From Xiphophorus maculatus (lineage: Eukaryota > Chordata > Actinopteri > Cyprinodontiformes > Poeciliidae), in NCBI RefSeq assembly GCF_002775205.1, contig NC_036464.1:28785788-28849787 (forward strand): a stretch of 64,000 nt of DNA, in the 5' to 3' direction. Position numbers and translations under genes: made by a program. Below the pieces are notes generated by a model. The model had not been told where the DNA came from and searched no databases. It saw nothing but the letters and a program-made list of their open reading frames with translations. The number at the start of each line of letters is the position of its first letter. Positions within the stretch are counted from its first letter, which is position 1. Below are positions 11,901 through 22,739 of the stretch, in pieces.

Positions 11901-12651
11901 TGACTTACCACGGTGTTCTTTGAAGTTCTTTCCAGCCACAGTCCCATTAGCAATAGTAGGACATGGCCATATTCCAGTGAGTTTGTGCCAAAGAGCAGAA
12001 GAGTATCAGCAGGTCTGGTGCTGTGTCCCACAAATGGAAACATTTTCACTTTGAATTGCTTTAAAAAGCTCAAATTTGCTGAAAAAAACTGAACTGGCCT
12101 GCTATTCCTTCCACCATCTGAGAGTTTCTTCTCTACAGATTCACTGTGATTTGATATCCACGTAGGGAACCACTGCTGATGTTCTATGTAGAACTTCAAA
12201 TATTCCAGTTTATCCCTTTAAAACCTGAGTCATTGATGTTTTGTTTTTTTTTACTGATTGTTTTATATCTTTCTGTTTAACTGCATCTATTATCCACATA
12301 CAGCCCAGTGTCCTAGGACACTGGGCTGTGCCATCAGATCAGATTGATGTGGGAGGGAACATCCTCTTTCTAACTTCATCTATAATGAGATCAGCTTAGG
12401 TAGTAGCAGGTGATGAATCAAGCCTGTTTTCATTAGATTACACTGGATTAGGGCCCATTTGAGGGAGTTCCCACGTTAACAGCAGTGTTTTATTTGGAAG
12501 TGCTAATCCAGATCTGCTCTTTCCTTTTCCAGTCACCGTGGAGTCGACGGGGATCATGCTTCCTGACGTTTTAGTCACAGAGGCCATCAAAGTTCTTATG
12601 GCCAAATGTCAGACGTTTCTCAACGAGATGAACTCTGTTGACATGGAGTGA
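5976..12651 (+). CDS. polr1c: DNA-directed RNA polymerases I and III subunit RPAC1
   Basis: Coding exons: 5976-6047, 7381-7452, 7573-7680, 8135-8267, 9379-9510, 9793-9945, 10671-10820, 10901-11017, 12533-12651. They join in frame to 1,056 nt, 351 aa (human about 346). The start [20 protein letters not shown] and segments [48 protein letters not shown] and [18 protein letters not shown] match POLR1C. Known: POLR1C is the AC40/RPAC1 alpha-like subunit that pairs with POLR1D (AC19) to nucleate RNA polymerase I and III assembly, so it is needed for rRNA, 5S and tRNA synthesis in the nucleus. All introns seen are GT-AG. The start codon has a YY1-like context (AAAATGGCTGC). Introns carry MITEs, a V-SINE and an RTE 3' end. 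No truncation or frame problem seen. Confidence 0.97.
6975..7260 (+). mobile_element. MITE with TTTCCCCCAG-type ends (copy 1)
   Basis: In polr1c intron 1. Begins with a diverged end (GATTCCCTCAGTGTATTATAA) and ends GTTTTCTGGGGAAAC. The internal block (AATGTTTGCATTTTT, TTGTTGGTGTTCAGG, AACACATAATTATC) is shared with copies at 22034, 40705 and 49273. Non-coding, a non-autonomous DNA transposon by structure; superfamily not resolved. Confidence 0.65.
8810..9185 (-). mobile_element. V-SINE / DANA-like SINE, full length with target-site duplication
   Basis: Element 8823-9172 in polr1c intron 4. Read on the minus strand it starts GGGCTGCACAGTGGTGCAGT (tRNA-like A box), has a B box GGTTCGATTCC, then the conserved V-SINE core (AAAAACATGACTGTTAAG) and ends in an ATGGATGGATG-type tail. 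It is flanked by a perfect 13-bp duplication ACGTAATAAACAT at 8810-8822 and 9173-9185. Known: the core resembles zebrafish DANA and related fish SINEs. Confidence 0.85.
10330..10626 (+). mobile_element. TTAA-type MITE fragment split by a LINE 3' end
   Basis: The left piece ends AATTGTGCTATAAAATAACG..GTGTCTGG and the right piece resumes CTGGAAAATATATAATATTG and ends TTGCCCTTTAA. Both match the 3' end of the MITE at 11244-11821. The RTE fragment at 10397-10593 sits between them. The left limit is uncertain. Confidence 0.55.
10390..10600 (+). mobile_element. RTE-type LINE, 5'-truncated 3' end
   Basis: About 197 bp in polr1c intron 6 encoding the familiar fish RTE/Expander 3' terminus (ACACGCTGGAGAGACTATG, TCTCGGCTGGCCTGGGAACG, CCCGACCCCGGATAAGCGGA) followed by an ATGGATGG tail. 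The 7-bp duplication TGTCTGG flanks it at 10390-10396 and 10594-10600. Severely 5'-truncated, so only the last part of the reverse transcriptase frame and the tail remain. Confidence 0.8.
11240..11825 (+). mobile_element. MITE flanked by TTAA (copy 1)
   Basis: Element 11244-11821 in polr1c intron 8, flanked by TTAA on both sides. Ends AGGAGCAGTAGTACATAAAA and (reverse complement) AGGGGCAAAAGTATG. Shares long internal blocks (ACATCATGTTATAATGTTAT, CCTGAAGGTGGAGTTTCAGA) with 53421-53891 and diverged copies at about 17700, 45650 and 58578. TTAA target plus short inverted ends suggests a piggyBac-type non-autonomous element; this is inference. Confidence 0.6.
12300..12329. repeat. Perfect 30-bp palindrome without spacer
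   Basis: ACAGCCCAGTGTCCT is followed directly by its exact reverse complement, in polr1c intron 8 about 200 bp before the last exon. All 15 pairs match. Confidence 0.97.
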
Positions 12652-12857
12652 ACTGACTTGGTTCCTGAACGCACCGCGGCGCCGGATCAATCTGACGGCA
12701 TCAAGATCTGCTCTGAAAACAACTTCCAGGCTGATGTGGTTCTGGTTGCTACACTTGTTTTTTCCCATGTGCTCTGAGGTTGTTGTTTTTTTTTTCTTTA
12801 ACATGGTGGACTAATGAGATCATCATCCTGATGATCTCAAATATATCAGCATGATGC

Positions 12858-12903
12858 ATTTCTCTGGACTACAGAGAAATGCATCTCTGTAGTCCAGAGA
12901 AAT
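12858..12903. repeat. Perfect hairpin, 19-nt arms, 8-nt loop, in the polr1c 3' UTR
   Basis: Arm 12858-12876 (ATTTCTCTGGACTACAGAG) is repeated as its exact reverse complement at 12885-12903, separated by AAATGCAT. It lies between the polr1c stop (12651) and the polyadenylation signal (13056), so it is expected to be transcribed. Confidence 0.95.
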
Positions 12904-13055
12904 GGAGACTGCATGACAGAACACTGAGCAGAAGCTCAGCTTGGTCCCAGCAGGGATAGATCATCATCACTTAGTTACTGCTCTGAGCTTCTCATGTGGA
13001 AACTGAAGTTTTCTCTAAACTGGTTAAGTTCAAGATCAAATGTTTTTGCAGATTT

Positions 13056-13061
13056 AATAAA
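13056..13061 (+). terminator. polr1c: Polyadenylation signal AATAAA, polr1c
   Basis: First canonical AATAAA after the polr1c stop codon, about 400 nt downstream, giving a likely 3' UTR of about 0.4 kb. The cleavage site is not determined. Confidence 0.6.
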
Positions 13062-13145
13062 AGAAAAAAGAAAAGAAAGCGACTCAGACTCAACATTCAT
13101 CTTCCCAACAAATTTCAGCAGATGGAGAATCTTAACCAAGCTGCC

Positions 13146-13735
13146 CTGAACTGGTCCCTGAACTGGTCCCTGAACTGGTCCTTGAACTGAATTCTTGCAG
13201 TTTGCTTACAGAGCAATCAGGACGGTGAATGATGCATTCAACCTGGGACTAAACTTCATCCTGCAGCACCTCACCACCCACAGATCTACATCACCCGGAT
13301 CTCACCCTGAGACACTTTGTAGAAACAGGTCTAACAGAGACTGGATTACTTGAGTCAACCCAGGATGTATGACCCACCATAAGTCATTCAGCCATCATTC
13401 ATTCTCTCCTGTTTGTCCATCATTGTGTGGTTTGACCCATCCACAGAACAGGACTGGTCCAGACTACAACCACCAATCAGGGTTGCCGAGAGGATCATCA
13501 TGGCTGACCTTCCCTCCATGCTGGACTGGTACAGGACAAGGGCCAGGGAACGGGCAGCTAACATCTCTGCAGACCCCACACATCGTGGACACAAACTGTT
13601 TAGACTTTAACCGCCAGAGTGATGTTACAGAGCAATATTTGTTAAAACCAGCATCCACAGAGAGTTTCTTCCTCCCAGGTTGTAGCTCTGAAGATGACAC
13701 AAAGAGCCCCTTTCAACCAGATGCTTTACAGTGAA
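13146..13735 (+). mobile_element. LINE (Rex1/CR1-L2 type) reverse-transcriptase C-terminal remnant
   Basis: The plus-strand reading around 13470-13610 contains AERIIMADLPSMLDWYRTRA and then RGHKLFRL, resembling the tail of fish Rex1/CR1-like ORF2 (ADLPSLQDLY...GHxLFSLLPSGRRY). Several stops interrupt it. It begins with three tandem copies of CTGAACTGGTCC (13146-13181). Lies between polr1c and fbxo28. Clade assignment is from memory and uncertain. Confidence 0.5.
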
Positions 13736-14354
13736 AAAAAATTACAGTTTTATTCCACTGAAACAAAATATTTTTTTCTTTCTAAAGAAACAATTGGCAG
13801 TAAATTTGTGTCTAAATTGTTCCTTTATCCTAATTTATTTCCCCTGAAGATGATAAATCCCCATTTTCTATGCTGTGATCAGAGCTTGGAAACAAAATCT
13901 TGGCCAAAAGATATGATTGTGATCTTTTAATGAGCAAACATTTTTCTTCTCCCTGGAAGTAATATGAATGTTGTGGAGCGGCTCAGGGAAAAACCCTGAC
14001 TTTAACTTCAATCCCATGGAGAATCAAGGCGGGAGCTGAAGATTAGGGTGATGGAACGGAGGCCGTCAAACATATCCATCTGAAACATGGTTAAGATTAG
14101 TGTGACGTCATTCTGACGCAAACAGACTGACATCAATATCCAGAAACAGCAAAAACAGTAGTCACAGCTGAACAGAACTACAAAATGTTCCCAGGGAAGC
14201 AGAGACGCTGGGTGACGGGTGTCTCTGCTTAGACCCGGCTCTGTGAAGGCTAATGCAGACACTTGTGTGTCTATGTAATCATTTCTCTAATTATTATTAT
14301 TTATGGAACTACAGCTACATTAGCGGTCGGAAGTAGCACGCATTCCCCCCCCGC

Positions 14355-14402
14355 CAGAGGCGTCACTTCCGCCTCCTCAGTAACTAAAGAAAATGGCGGC
14401 CG
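14355..14402 (+). promoter_or_regulatory. fbxo28: fbxo28 start region with YY1-like element over the ATG
   Basis: GC-rich stretch with GCGTCACTTCCGCC (CRE/ETS-like) followed by AAAATGGCGGCC covering the start codon. AAnATGGCGGC is the known YY1 motif, which in TATA-less vertebrate promoters often lies at the 5' end of the transcript. No TATA box was noticed. Inference only. Confidence 0.4.
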
Positions 14403-17400
14403 TCGTGGAGAGAGTTGATGGATGTGTTGGATCGCTGGACCCGGACGATGTGTCGCTCAGGCAGCCCAGCTCGCTCCAGGAGCAGCCGCACCAGAACAAC
14501 CCGCTGCTGGGCCTGCCCATCGTGGCCATCGAGACCATCCTGAACTTCCTGTCCTACGATGAGATCAGCATGCTGCGCTCGGTAAGCAGAGCACAACAGG
14601 GCAGCTGGAGGGCTGCGGAGCTAAGCTAGTCCCATCCCCGGACAGGCTCCGGTCCCACCGGCGGGCTGGGAGCACAGAGCACTGCGGGGCTCCGGGGATC
14701 TCCGGACACCTGGGGGAGGGGGTCCGGCCTCTGGCTGGCTGGGTGCTGCTGGGAGAAGGAGCAAGAGATTGTGGGTCCGCAGGGTCACACAGGCGGTAGA
14801 TGTCCTCATTGTTTGGTCAGCATTCATGAGTTGTAAGATGAACCGAGATAGTGTTGAAGGTTAAGAGGAGGCGCAGGTGTTTTCCTGCTGTAGCTGCTGA
14901 CTTTAGGTGAACCCAGGTAGAGGTGTCCCACTTTTTCCACGCTGTTGAACTGACCACGGGATTAAACTGTTTGCAGAGAAAACAGGACGGTTGATATCGA
15001 TAGCATCTGCTCAGACTAAACAGATTTACAGAGGAGATGCAAAAGCAAAGGAGGTGGATTAGCAGAGCTAGCCAACAACTGATGGAGTCATCCAGGACAT
15101 ATTGCTGTGGAATATTGAGCTGTTAGCGTGTCATGATATCAACATTAACAATCTTGAGTCAGAGGCTTCTGGAGATGTGTTGCGAGAGTGACTGCTACAG
15201 GAGATCCTTCCAGCATCACCATCCACAGTGACTCTTTGACCAACATTTTATTGTTGGGTTACGTTCTTCAAACATTTAATTTTCCTTTAGAGTAAATAAA
15301 GTATTCGTGAATTTGAATGGATAAAAATACAACCAACAGGACTGCTGAGTTTACAGTTCAGCAGTCATGGCTTCTCTTCATCCAGACCCACCGGTTCACT
15401 TAGCACAGGTCTCATTCCAGCTCACAGTGTTTGTATTTGACTCTACAGAAGCTTTCTATTGCAACTGAACTGTTTTCATTCTATGCTAGTCTTTGCTAAA
15501 GTGATCAGCTTCATGTCTTTCTTGTCAAATCTTCAGTACAGATGAAGCTGAGAGAGAGTCCGGCTGTAATAACTGTTTGACGTTTCGTCAGTCATTGCCA
15601 TGTTGTGTTAACGATGGTTGCCTCCAGTCTGTTGCCGTGGCGTTGTGTTGTCTGGATCATGAAGACTTTCAAGTTGAGAGCAGCAGTAAGACGTAATTTA
15701 GCTTTGACTGGGCCTGTTTGAGTTCTGAACTGGTTCTCTGGGAGTGAACTTCAGGACCGTGGTGACAACGTCCTAGATATGCATGATGTAGATATTGACC
15801 TGTGGTGTGTGTGTGTGCGCGCCGTGTCTCCTGCAGGTGTGTAAGCGCATGGACATGATCTGCCAGCGTGTGCTGAACCAGGGCTTCCTGAAGGTGGAGC
15901 GCTACCACAGCCTGTGCCAGAGACAGGTCAAGGCTCAGCTGCCCAGGTGAGTGCCGTGCTGCCGCAGAGTCGCCGTGGAAACGTTCTGACTGCCGTTCTG
16001 AAGCTCAGAGGCTCATTAAGCTTCTTTCATGTTGTTGTTGTAGCGTCAATCCAGCGCCACTTACAGGATAGTTGACATAGTAACATTTTGCTGTTTTATG
16101 CGTTTGTGTGGTTGAAGACTTTTTAGACAATTATCTGTACATCTACTGTATATAGATTTATCTAAAATGTATTCACACCCTCTTACCCTGCTAGAAATGT
16201 CGGGTGTGGTTGCATGAAACATGACAAGTCAAGAATGTTAAAAAGTTTGGCCTGCAAAACAGAAAAAATTTGATGACCCAAATATATATACATATAATTA
16301 TATTATAAGTCAACAGTCTCCTTTGTCTGTAATGATGTACAGATTTAATAATAAGAATTTAAAAATCACAGTAAGCAAATTTTTTCATTTTTAATTGAAT
16401 GAATTTTGTGGCCTGCCAGCAGTTTACATGTGTCAGTTTTGGATCCCAGGACAAAACGTTTGGACACCACCACTCTAGAAGAACCTCTGTTACATTACTG
16501 GGTTCGGTTCCATTAACATCCATATGTGACTCCATGATTTCAGTGTTAATAAAAAGGGACTTATTAAAATGTTTTTCTTTTCCTTCTGTTGTGTTTCTGC
16601 GTACTGAACCCCAGCTCGGGTTTATCACAGGATCAGAACGTGACCCTCAGCTCAACTCTGTCAGGCTGAAACTTTATCCAGTAGCAGATCGTCTGTTTAT
16701 GAATGTGTTAAGGAATCCTTTTGTATTGTGTTGCCTGTGGGTGGGTGTGTTTGTGTTTTAATTTGTCTTCCTTGTTCCTGAGTAGAGTGTGTTCTCCTGT
16801 ACTATGACCAATAGTACAGGAGAACACACTATCTGTGTGTGAACAGAAGCTGAAGAGCTTCTTTAGATCCTCCAGAAGGATCATGGAGCAGGTGTGGAGG
16901 GCGTGCTGTAGTTTGGGCAGTAATATCTGTGTTGTAGCAATACTCCATGGTAATAATTCTGATGCCATTCAAAAGTGAATTTGTTTCCCATGTGAGGAAA
17001 ATACTGAAGAGGATGTGGGTTAAACCATGAAGAACCCGTCAGATTCTTGTTTGAAAGAACAAGACATGTTGGCAATATAACTGTGTATGTAACAAACAGG
17101 GGCCTCAGTAGTTTGGAATAGAACCGAACATAATGGCAAGAGATTGTTAGGCCAGCTCCCCCTGCAGGCTGACCAAAGCTACTGCAGACTGACAGGGATC
17201 CTGGGGTGAAATGGGGCAGAACGTTGGATTTTGGTGTGACCTGAACTCAACCAGCCTGAGGAAACCTGGACTAAACCAGGCTCTGTTTTAATCATAAAAT
17301 CCTCCTGACTCATGGATAGATGGGAATGTCTGGCGTGGTTTCTAAATGTTCTCCGTTCTCTTGATGCGTTCAGGCGCGAGTCGGAGAGGAGGAACCACTC

Positions 17401-19580
17401 GTTGGCCCGCCACGCAGACATCCTGGCTGCTGTGGAGACGCGCCTCTCCCTGCTCAACATGACCTTCATGAAGTATGTCGACTCCAACCTGTGCTGCTTC
17501 ATCCCCGGAAAAGTGAGTTGGCCAATACACACACACACACACGCATACACACACAGGCCTCCCAAGTTGTTCAGTTGATACTGAGGACGGCCATTTTGAC
17601 TGTGGGAGTTTTTTAAACTTTATTCTTTTATAACAGACAAAATTTAGCCTGGCTATGTATTTTTATAGCGACACCATTATGCAAAATGGACTATTTTGAG
17701 CTACGCATTATGTTTCAGTGTTATTCCCTCATCAAAAATATACATTGAGTGTTTTTGTGCATATTTGAGAAATCCTTTCATCTCCCTTGGCAACCACTCA
17801 GCTGTGCAAAATGCCCGGTTGGACCAGGCCATTTCAAATTAGGTGGTGTGTAAGTGTTTGTTAAATGGGTCAAGTGGAACTCAGCCTGAAAAAGTATATC
17901 ACCTATGTGTCTGTAAAATGCATGGTGCTGCCCCTGTAAGATAAATCTGGTCTAGTCACATTGCTGTTGCGTTTGTTAACTGTTGTTTGGACTGTGTAGA
18001 AACACATTTTCATTTTGTCTGGATCACCGCTGCATGTCCAGCTGATTGACAGACATGTCTGTCTCCATGGTGTGTCTCAGAGGCTGTTTGATCAACTTTC
18101 TCTGGCATGGGACTTCTTCCTCTGTGTGTTGAATGCCAGAGACATTTCCTGTTTGCTATTAGAGCTGCTGAAGGTGTTTGCCAAGCGTTTTCTGGGTTAA
18201 ACCTCTGCAGGAAGTAGCCTCCAGGTTTAGAATGGTCCTCTTCTCTCCTGTACCTGGGAGTCCTAATGACAAATGGCTGCCGTGCTGAGATAAGGAGGCA
18301 GCGATGTTTCTGTTGGCAGGTGATAGACGAAATCTACCGCGTGCTGCGCTACGTGAACTCCACCAGGGCCCCCCAGCGGGCTCACGAGGTCCTCCAGGAG
18401 CTGAGGGACATCTCCTCCATGGCCATGGAGTACTTTGACGAGAAGATCGTCCCAATCCTGAAGAAGAAGCTACCTGGGACCGATCTGTCTGGACGGCTCA
18501 TCGGTTCCGCACCAGGTTTGTTTCCTTTGGTCGCTCCTGGCTCCTAAAAGTTAGCCAGACTGAAATCTTTAAAGCTGCAGATTATAACTTTCATTAAAAA
18601 AAATATGATTTTTACATTTTCTTTAAACTGTCACCATGTCGTGACAGTTGATGAGACAGAAAATGTGTGAAAAGATTGATCTCCTCCACCTTCTCCCTGA
18701 GCTGCTATTGCCGTCTGAAGAAATGCACCACTCCAGATCAGACACAACCAATCAGAGCCAGGGGGTGGGTCTTAGCGCTGTCAACCCACTTGCGTATTCA
18801 TGACTCAATGTGGTAATGGGTAGTTAGCATGGCCTCCGATGACGGTGGTTAAACGTTTTTCATGGAACAGCAAGTCTTTGTTCTACAGCTCACATTCAGG
18901 AGCAGGTACATGAGGTTGATTGACAGCGCTAAGACACCTTTTTTCAGAGGGCAAGAGTAGCTCAGGGTGGAGGTGGAGGAGATTGATCTTTCAACAGGCT
19001 ATCTGTCTCATAATATGTTGTCACGGCAACCTGTATAACTAACCTGCATGTTCCTCCTGGTTGAGAAGCACCGACTCTGATTGGCTGCCGTGTCTCCTCA
19101 GTGGCCGGGCCCTCCACCTCCCTGACCACCATGTCGCTGCTGGCCAAGAACACGCCGTCCCGCTCCGAGATGACCAAGGTGCAGCAGCAGGTGAAGGTGA
19201 ACGGGGCGTCCATGACGGCGCTGCGGCGGGAGCTGCAGGAAGTGCGGGTGAAGCAGCTGGAGCAGCAGAAGCAGCTGCAGGACCAGGAGCAGAAGCTGCT
19301 GGAGCAGAGCCAGGTGATGGGCGAGCAGAACGCCCGGCTGGCCGAGCTGGAGCACAAGCTGCGCGAACTCATGGACAGCAGCGCTGCCGCCGCCATGGGG
19401 GAGGCCCAGTCCTCCGCTCCCGCCGCCACCGCCGGGTCCGCGGCTACGCCGGCGAGCAGCAGCGCGTCAGCGGCAGCGGCGCATGGCGGCACGGCGGGCA
19501 AGGGCACCTCGTCGCTGAAACGCAGCAGAAAAAGCTCAGACCTCCCACGACAATCCAAACGGCTGCGCAGCAGGAAGTGA
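14393..19580 (+). CDS. fbxo28: F-box only protein 28
   Basis: Coding exons 14393-14581, 15837-15946, 17374-17512, 18320-18515, 19102-19580; 1,113 nt, 370 aa (human 368). Order: short variable N-terminus; F-box at about residues 41-80 (LPIVAIETILNFLSYDEISM); the conserved RRESERRNHSLARHADILAA, TFMKYVDSNLCCFIPGK and VLQELRDISSMAMEYFDEKI blocks; a Gln-rich coiled coil at about 235-305; an Ala/Ser-rich low-complexity segment; and a basic tail ending SKRLRSRK. Known: FBXO28 is an SCF (SKP1-CUL1) substrate receptor acting in the nucleus, reported to modify MYC and topoisomerase II alpha. The last exon is very GC-rich, which creates long antisense open frames. fbxo28 next to degs1 is also the human 1q42 arrangement. 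Confidence 0.97.
16786..16830. repeat. Perfect hairpin, 20-nt arms, 5-nt loop
   Basis: Arm 16786-16805 (AGTGTGTTCTCCTGTACTAT) and its exact reverse complement at 16811-16830, loop GACCA. In fbxo28 intron 2. No other copy noticed in the window. Confidence 0.96.
17700..17941 (+). mobile_element. TTAA-type MITE, diverged copy
   Basis: In fbxo28 intron 3. Shares TGTTATTCCCTCATCAAAAA, TTTGAGAAATCCTTTCATCT and a GGTGCTGCCCCTGTAAG end with copies at 11244 and 53421, but with a large internal deletion. Limits approximate. Confidence 0.5.
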
Positions 19581-21775
19581 CTCGCTGCCTCGTGTAAGTG
19601 TCATAGCCAGTTTCCTGTTTCGACTGACCACACTCCGTATCCAGTGCCCCACGTCCACCTCCCCCCCCTCACTCACCTTGCATCACGTGCGCCATCTCAC
19701 TCATGCCGCGATGTGGACGCGCTCCCGCCGCGTCGGACTCTCCACCAGTGTTCTGATGGTCATTGACGTCCATAGACTCATGACTGGAGACAGGACAGGA
19801 CAACATTGACATGGTCGACACTAGGACGTCTCCCAGAGAACAGGTTAGGTCCGCTGGTGGTCAGTAGGCTGCAAGACGACACCCAAACGCCACACGAATA
19901 CGCCTCCGTTTCACCCAGAGAACCAGAACCCTGTTCACCGGGAGAGCCCTGCTGGTGTGTGTGGACTTTTCAAGCCCTGTCCTCATTATGTGTTCAATCA
20001 GGTCCACTTCCTCCTGTGGACAATCCACAGTACAGGTCCCAATAGTCGACAGTGCTAGAAGCCCCGCCCCCTACTGGTGTGACCCAGTCAGCGCAGCCAG
20101 TAAGCAAACTCCTAACCGGCTCCACCAGGATGTCCCTCAGCGTGTTGAAGACATCGTCCACTCGGTCCATGACCCTTCTGACGCTCATTCCCCTCTAGAG
20201 GGCGCTACTGAAGGTAGAGGTAGCTTGTTTGAGGTTCCTGTTAAAGCAGAGACCGCTCAGCTTTTTATTTTATTTTTTGTTTGTATTATTATTATTATTA
20301 TTACATTTTTTAATGAAGTAACATTTCAGCATTATTCCAGCTTCACACCATGTGACCCTCGGCTGCAGCTTGATGCGAGGCGTCCTCAGAAGCTCCTTCA
20401 TTGCCCAAACTCTCCGGTCTTTGCAGATAAACCCCATAATTCATAGTCCAGCTTCCTTCGCTCTAGGGGCAAGCTGGTAACCATGCCAACATTTTAGGTT
20501 TTCTAAAGCCACTAAAAGGTTCCTGCAGGTGAATCTCCAGAGAGAGAACCACACTGATCAGAGTCCTGTCCAGCTCAGTGGGGGCATGAAGCGGCCTCTC
20601 CCCAACATGTTGCTGGCTCAAAGTAGAATTACCAACTGGAAATAGTTCTGGGGGAAGCAGAGCGCCACCTATCTTTCTTAAGGTAACAGTTTTTAAACGA
20701 CAGCTGGCGAGCTGTTGAAGATGAGAAATCTATATTTTTATTTAAAATCCTACGTTATTGACTGGATTATTAACAACTGCAATAATAAACGGATCATTTC
20801 GGCAGCAGCAGGAATAAAGCGAAGCCGTCTGTGGTTGTAACGGCGCTGGGTAGAATCATGTTTTCGATTTCTGTTAGAAATGCAATATCATCCGCCTGCT
20901 ATGATCATATCTGGCATGTCCAGCTCACCCACCTCAGTAGGTGTCCTGTGTGTAACGTGTCCGAAGGGTTCAGACCCAGTTTTAAAGCTAATAAGTGAAA
21001 CTGAAGGATATCATGAAGGTTCGGTTCGGCGCCGGGGCTCACCCAGAGGAAGAAACCGACGTCGACATCATCATGCAACCTGAGCACCGCCCAACACGAC
21101 GGTCGTCTCTTTAAAGGTCAGGTCTCCGTTCTCCTTTAAATTCCTGGGAGAGAAAAGGTTCGAGCTTTTTGGTTCCTCCCATTAAGAAACCACACAGAAA
21201 TAGAGTCTAGTAGAAAGCAGCCCACGGAAGACCCAGAGGATCATGTTTATGCTTGTACTTTCCCTTTCAGTCCTAGTGAAAACAGAAGCTGTGAGTGGTT
21301 TGCAGTGATGACGGAGGAGCTGCAGGTGCTCATGGTGAGCAAGGTCTCTCTCTCTGCTGCTCTCCTGTACAAACTCTCCTGCCTGGAGCTCCTAGCTTAC
21401 CTGTGAAGTCATCGTGTGGCTACTTTTCTTTCTTTCTTTCTAAGCGTTTCTGTTGTTTGGACGAGCCGAACCACTCCTGGCATGACTCTTTGGAAATGCA
21501 CTTGTGCGTATAATAGTAACACTGGGCTGCAGAACATGCAATGTAATCTAGTGGCTTATAATGAGAGAACTTGTACTGTAATCTTCATGTTCTTTAAGAT
21601 GTAGATTGTCAATGATTTCATGTTTGTAAACAAAGAAACTTATCTTTTAAGTTGGCCAGTTTGGGCCTGACTATGAAGTTTTGTTGCACATATTACTGTT
21701 ATGATGTTTAAACCAAACCTATTAAATCTCTACAGCTGTTCAGCTCACTTTCTGGTTTTTGTACTAACTAATAAA
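19581..21775 (+). other. fbxo28: fbxo28 3' UTR (inferred)
   Basis: About 2.2 kb after the stop without recognisable coding potential or clear transposons, ending with ATTAAA at 21721 and AATAAA at 21770. An earlier AATAAA at 20784 would give a shorter form. An ATT trinucleotide run lies at about 20286-20302. Confidence 0.5.
21770..21775 (+). terminator. fbxo28: Polyadenylation signal AATAAA, fbxo28 (distal candidate)
   Basis: Canonical AATAAA about 2.2 kb downstream of the stop, with an ATTAAA 50 nt before it. Either this or 20784-20789 may be used. Confidence 0.45.
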
Positions 21776-22033
21776 TCTTCACATAGGCTCTCGGTGAGGG
21801 AGAATAGTTCAGTTTGGACACACTGACACACACACACACCCACACACACACACACATCACTTGTCTATAGATGGATTATAGTTGCAGTGAGCTGGAACCA
21901 GAACCAAAAAAATCATTAAATTAAAAATGCATAAGTTACTTAGATTTAAAAAAAAAAAATTAAATTATTATTTTTTTTAGTTTTACTTACTCAACAAACT
22001 ACACTTTTATGAATCTGTTTATCTTTGAACAGG

Positions 22034-22266
22034 GTTTCCCCCAGTGTGTAATAAGCCTGGTGAGCCACCAGACTAAGCATTAATTATTTATTTATGACTG
22101 TTTAAAATGTTTGCATTGCACGTTGCAAGACTTTATTGTTGGTGTTCAGGTATTAATCTTCACATTTCCTGTCAATTTTAAACATTTTTTTCAACTCAAA
22201 AACACGACGGGCTGCTGGATGAACGACTGGCCTCGCGCACAACCACCGGGCTTAACAAGAAACCTT
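22034..22266 (+). mobile_element. MITE with TTTCCCCCAG-type ends (copy 2)
   Basis: Begins GTTTCCCCCAGTGTGTAATA and shares the AATGTTTGCATT and TTGTTGGTGTTCAGG blocks with 6975-7260 and 49273-49567. The right end is eroded after GGGCTTAACAAG. Confidence 0.65.
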
Positions 22267-22739
22267 GTTTAAGATCCAAAACACAAAAAAACTGTTGCCT
22301 TATTAAAAGGAAAGACAGACCATTTCCAAATTTTGGGATCATCAACTGTTTTTTTTCTTTCTTATTTTGTTGGCCAAATTATTACCACTCCTGACTTCTA
22401 CTCAGAGGCCACAAATGAACGCCTGCTGTCATTTGTTGTTTCTTTTCTTTCTCCTCCTTTGGATGCCCATAACTATATGTACAATAACAAAATCCCTTCT
22501 AGTTAGTTTTCGGTAACTTAAGTTCTCATTATTTTTACTGCATTTTCTTTATATATATAAATATATTTGCATTTATTTGAAGTAAATACTTTAGAATTAC
22601 CGTTTGAGAGATTATAAAGCTATCTGTACTTAGCTTTATGTATCTTATTGTATTCTAACTATTCATGTAGACCTTTGTTGTGCTGCCGGGTTCTGTTTCA
22701 ATATTGATTTTCAACCTATTGTAAATTCTCATATGTGGA

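Larger units (their letters stand above)
12652..14392. other. Intergenic polr1c to fbxo28
   Basis: Holds the polr1c 3' UTR with its hairpin (to about 13.1 kb), a LINE remnant (13146-13735), and about 650 bp of AT-rich and then mixed sequence ahead of fbxo28. No further gene seen. Confidence 0.65.

Noticed and set aside
18962-19558. 198-codon minus-strand open frame over fbxo28 exon 5
   Set aside because: It is the antisense shadow of the GC-rich coiled-coil exon; the plus strand is clearly Fbxo28 and the antisense frame has Leu/Cys/Ser low complexity and no recognisable family.
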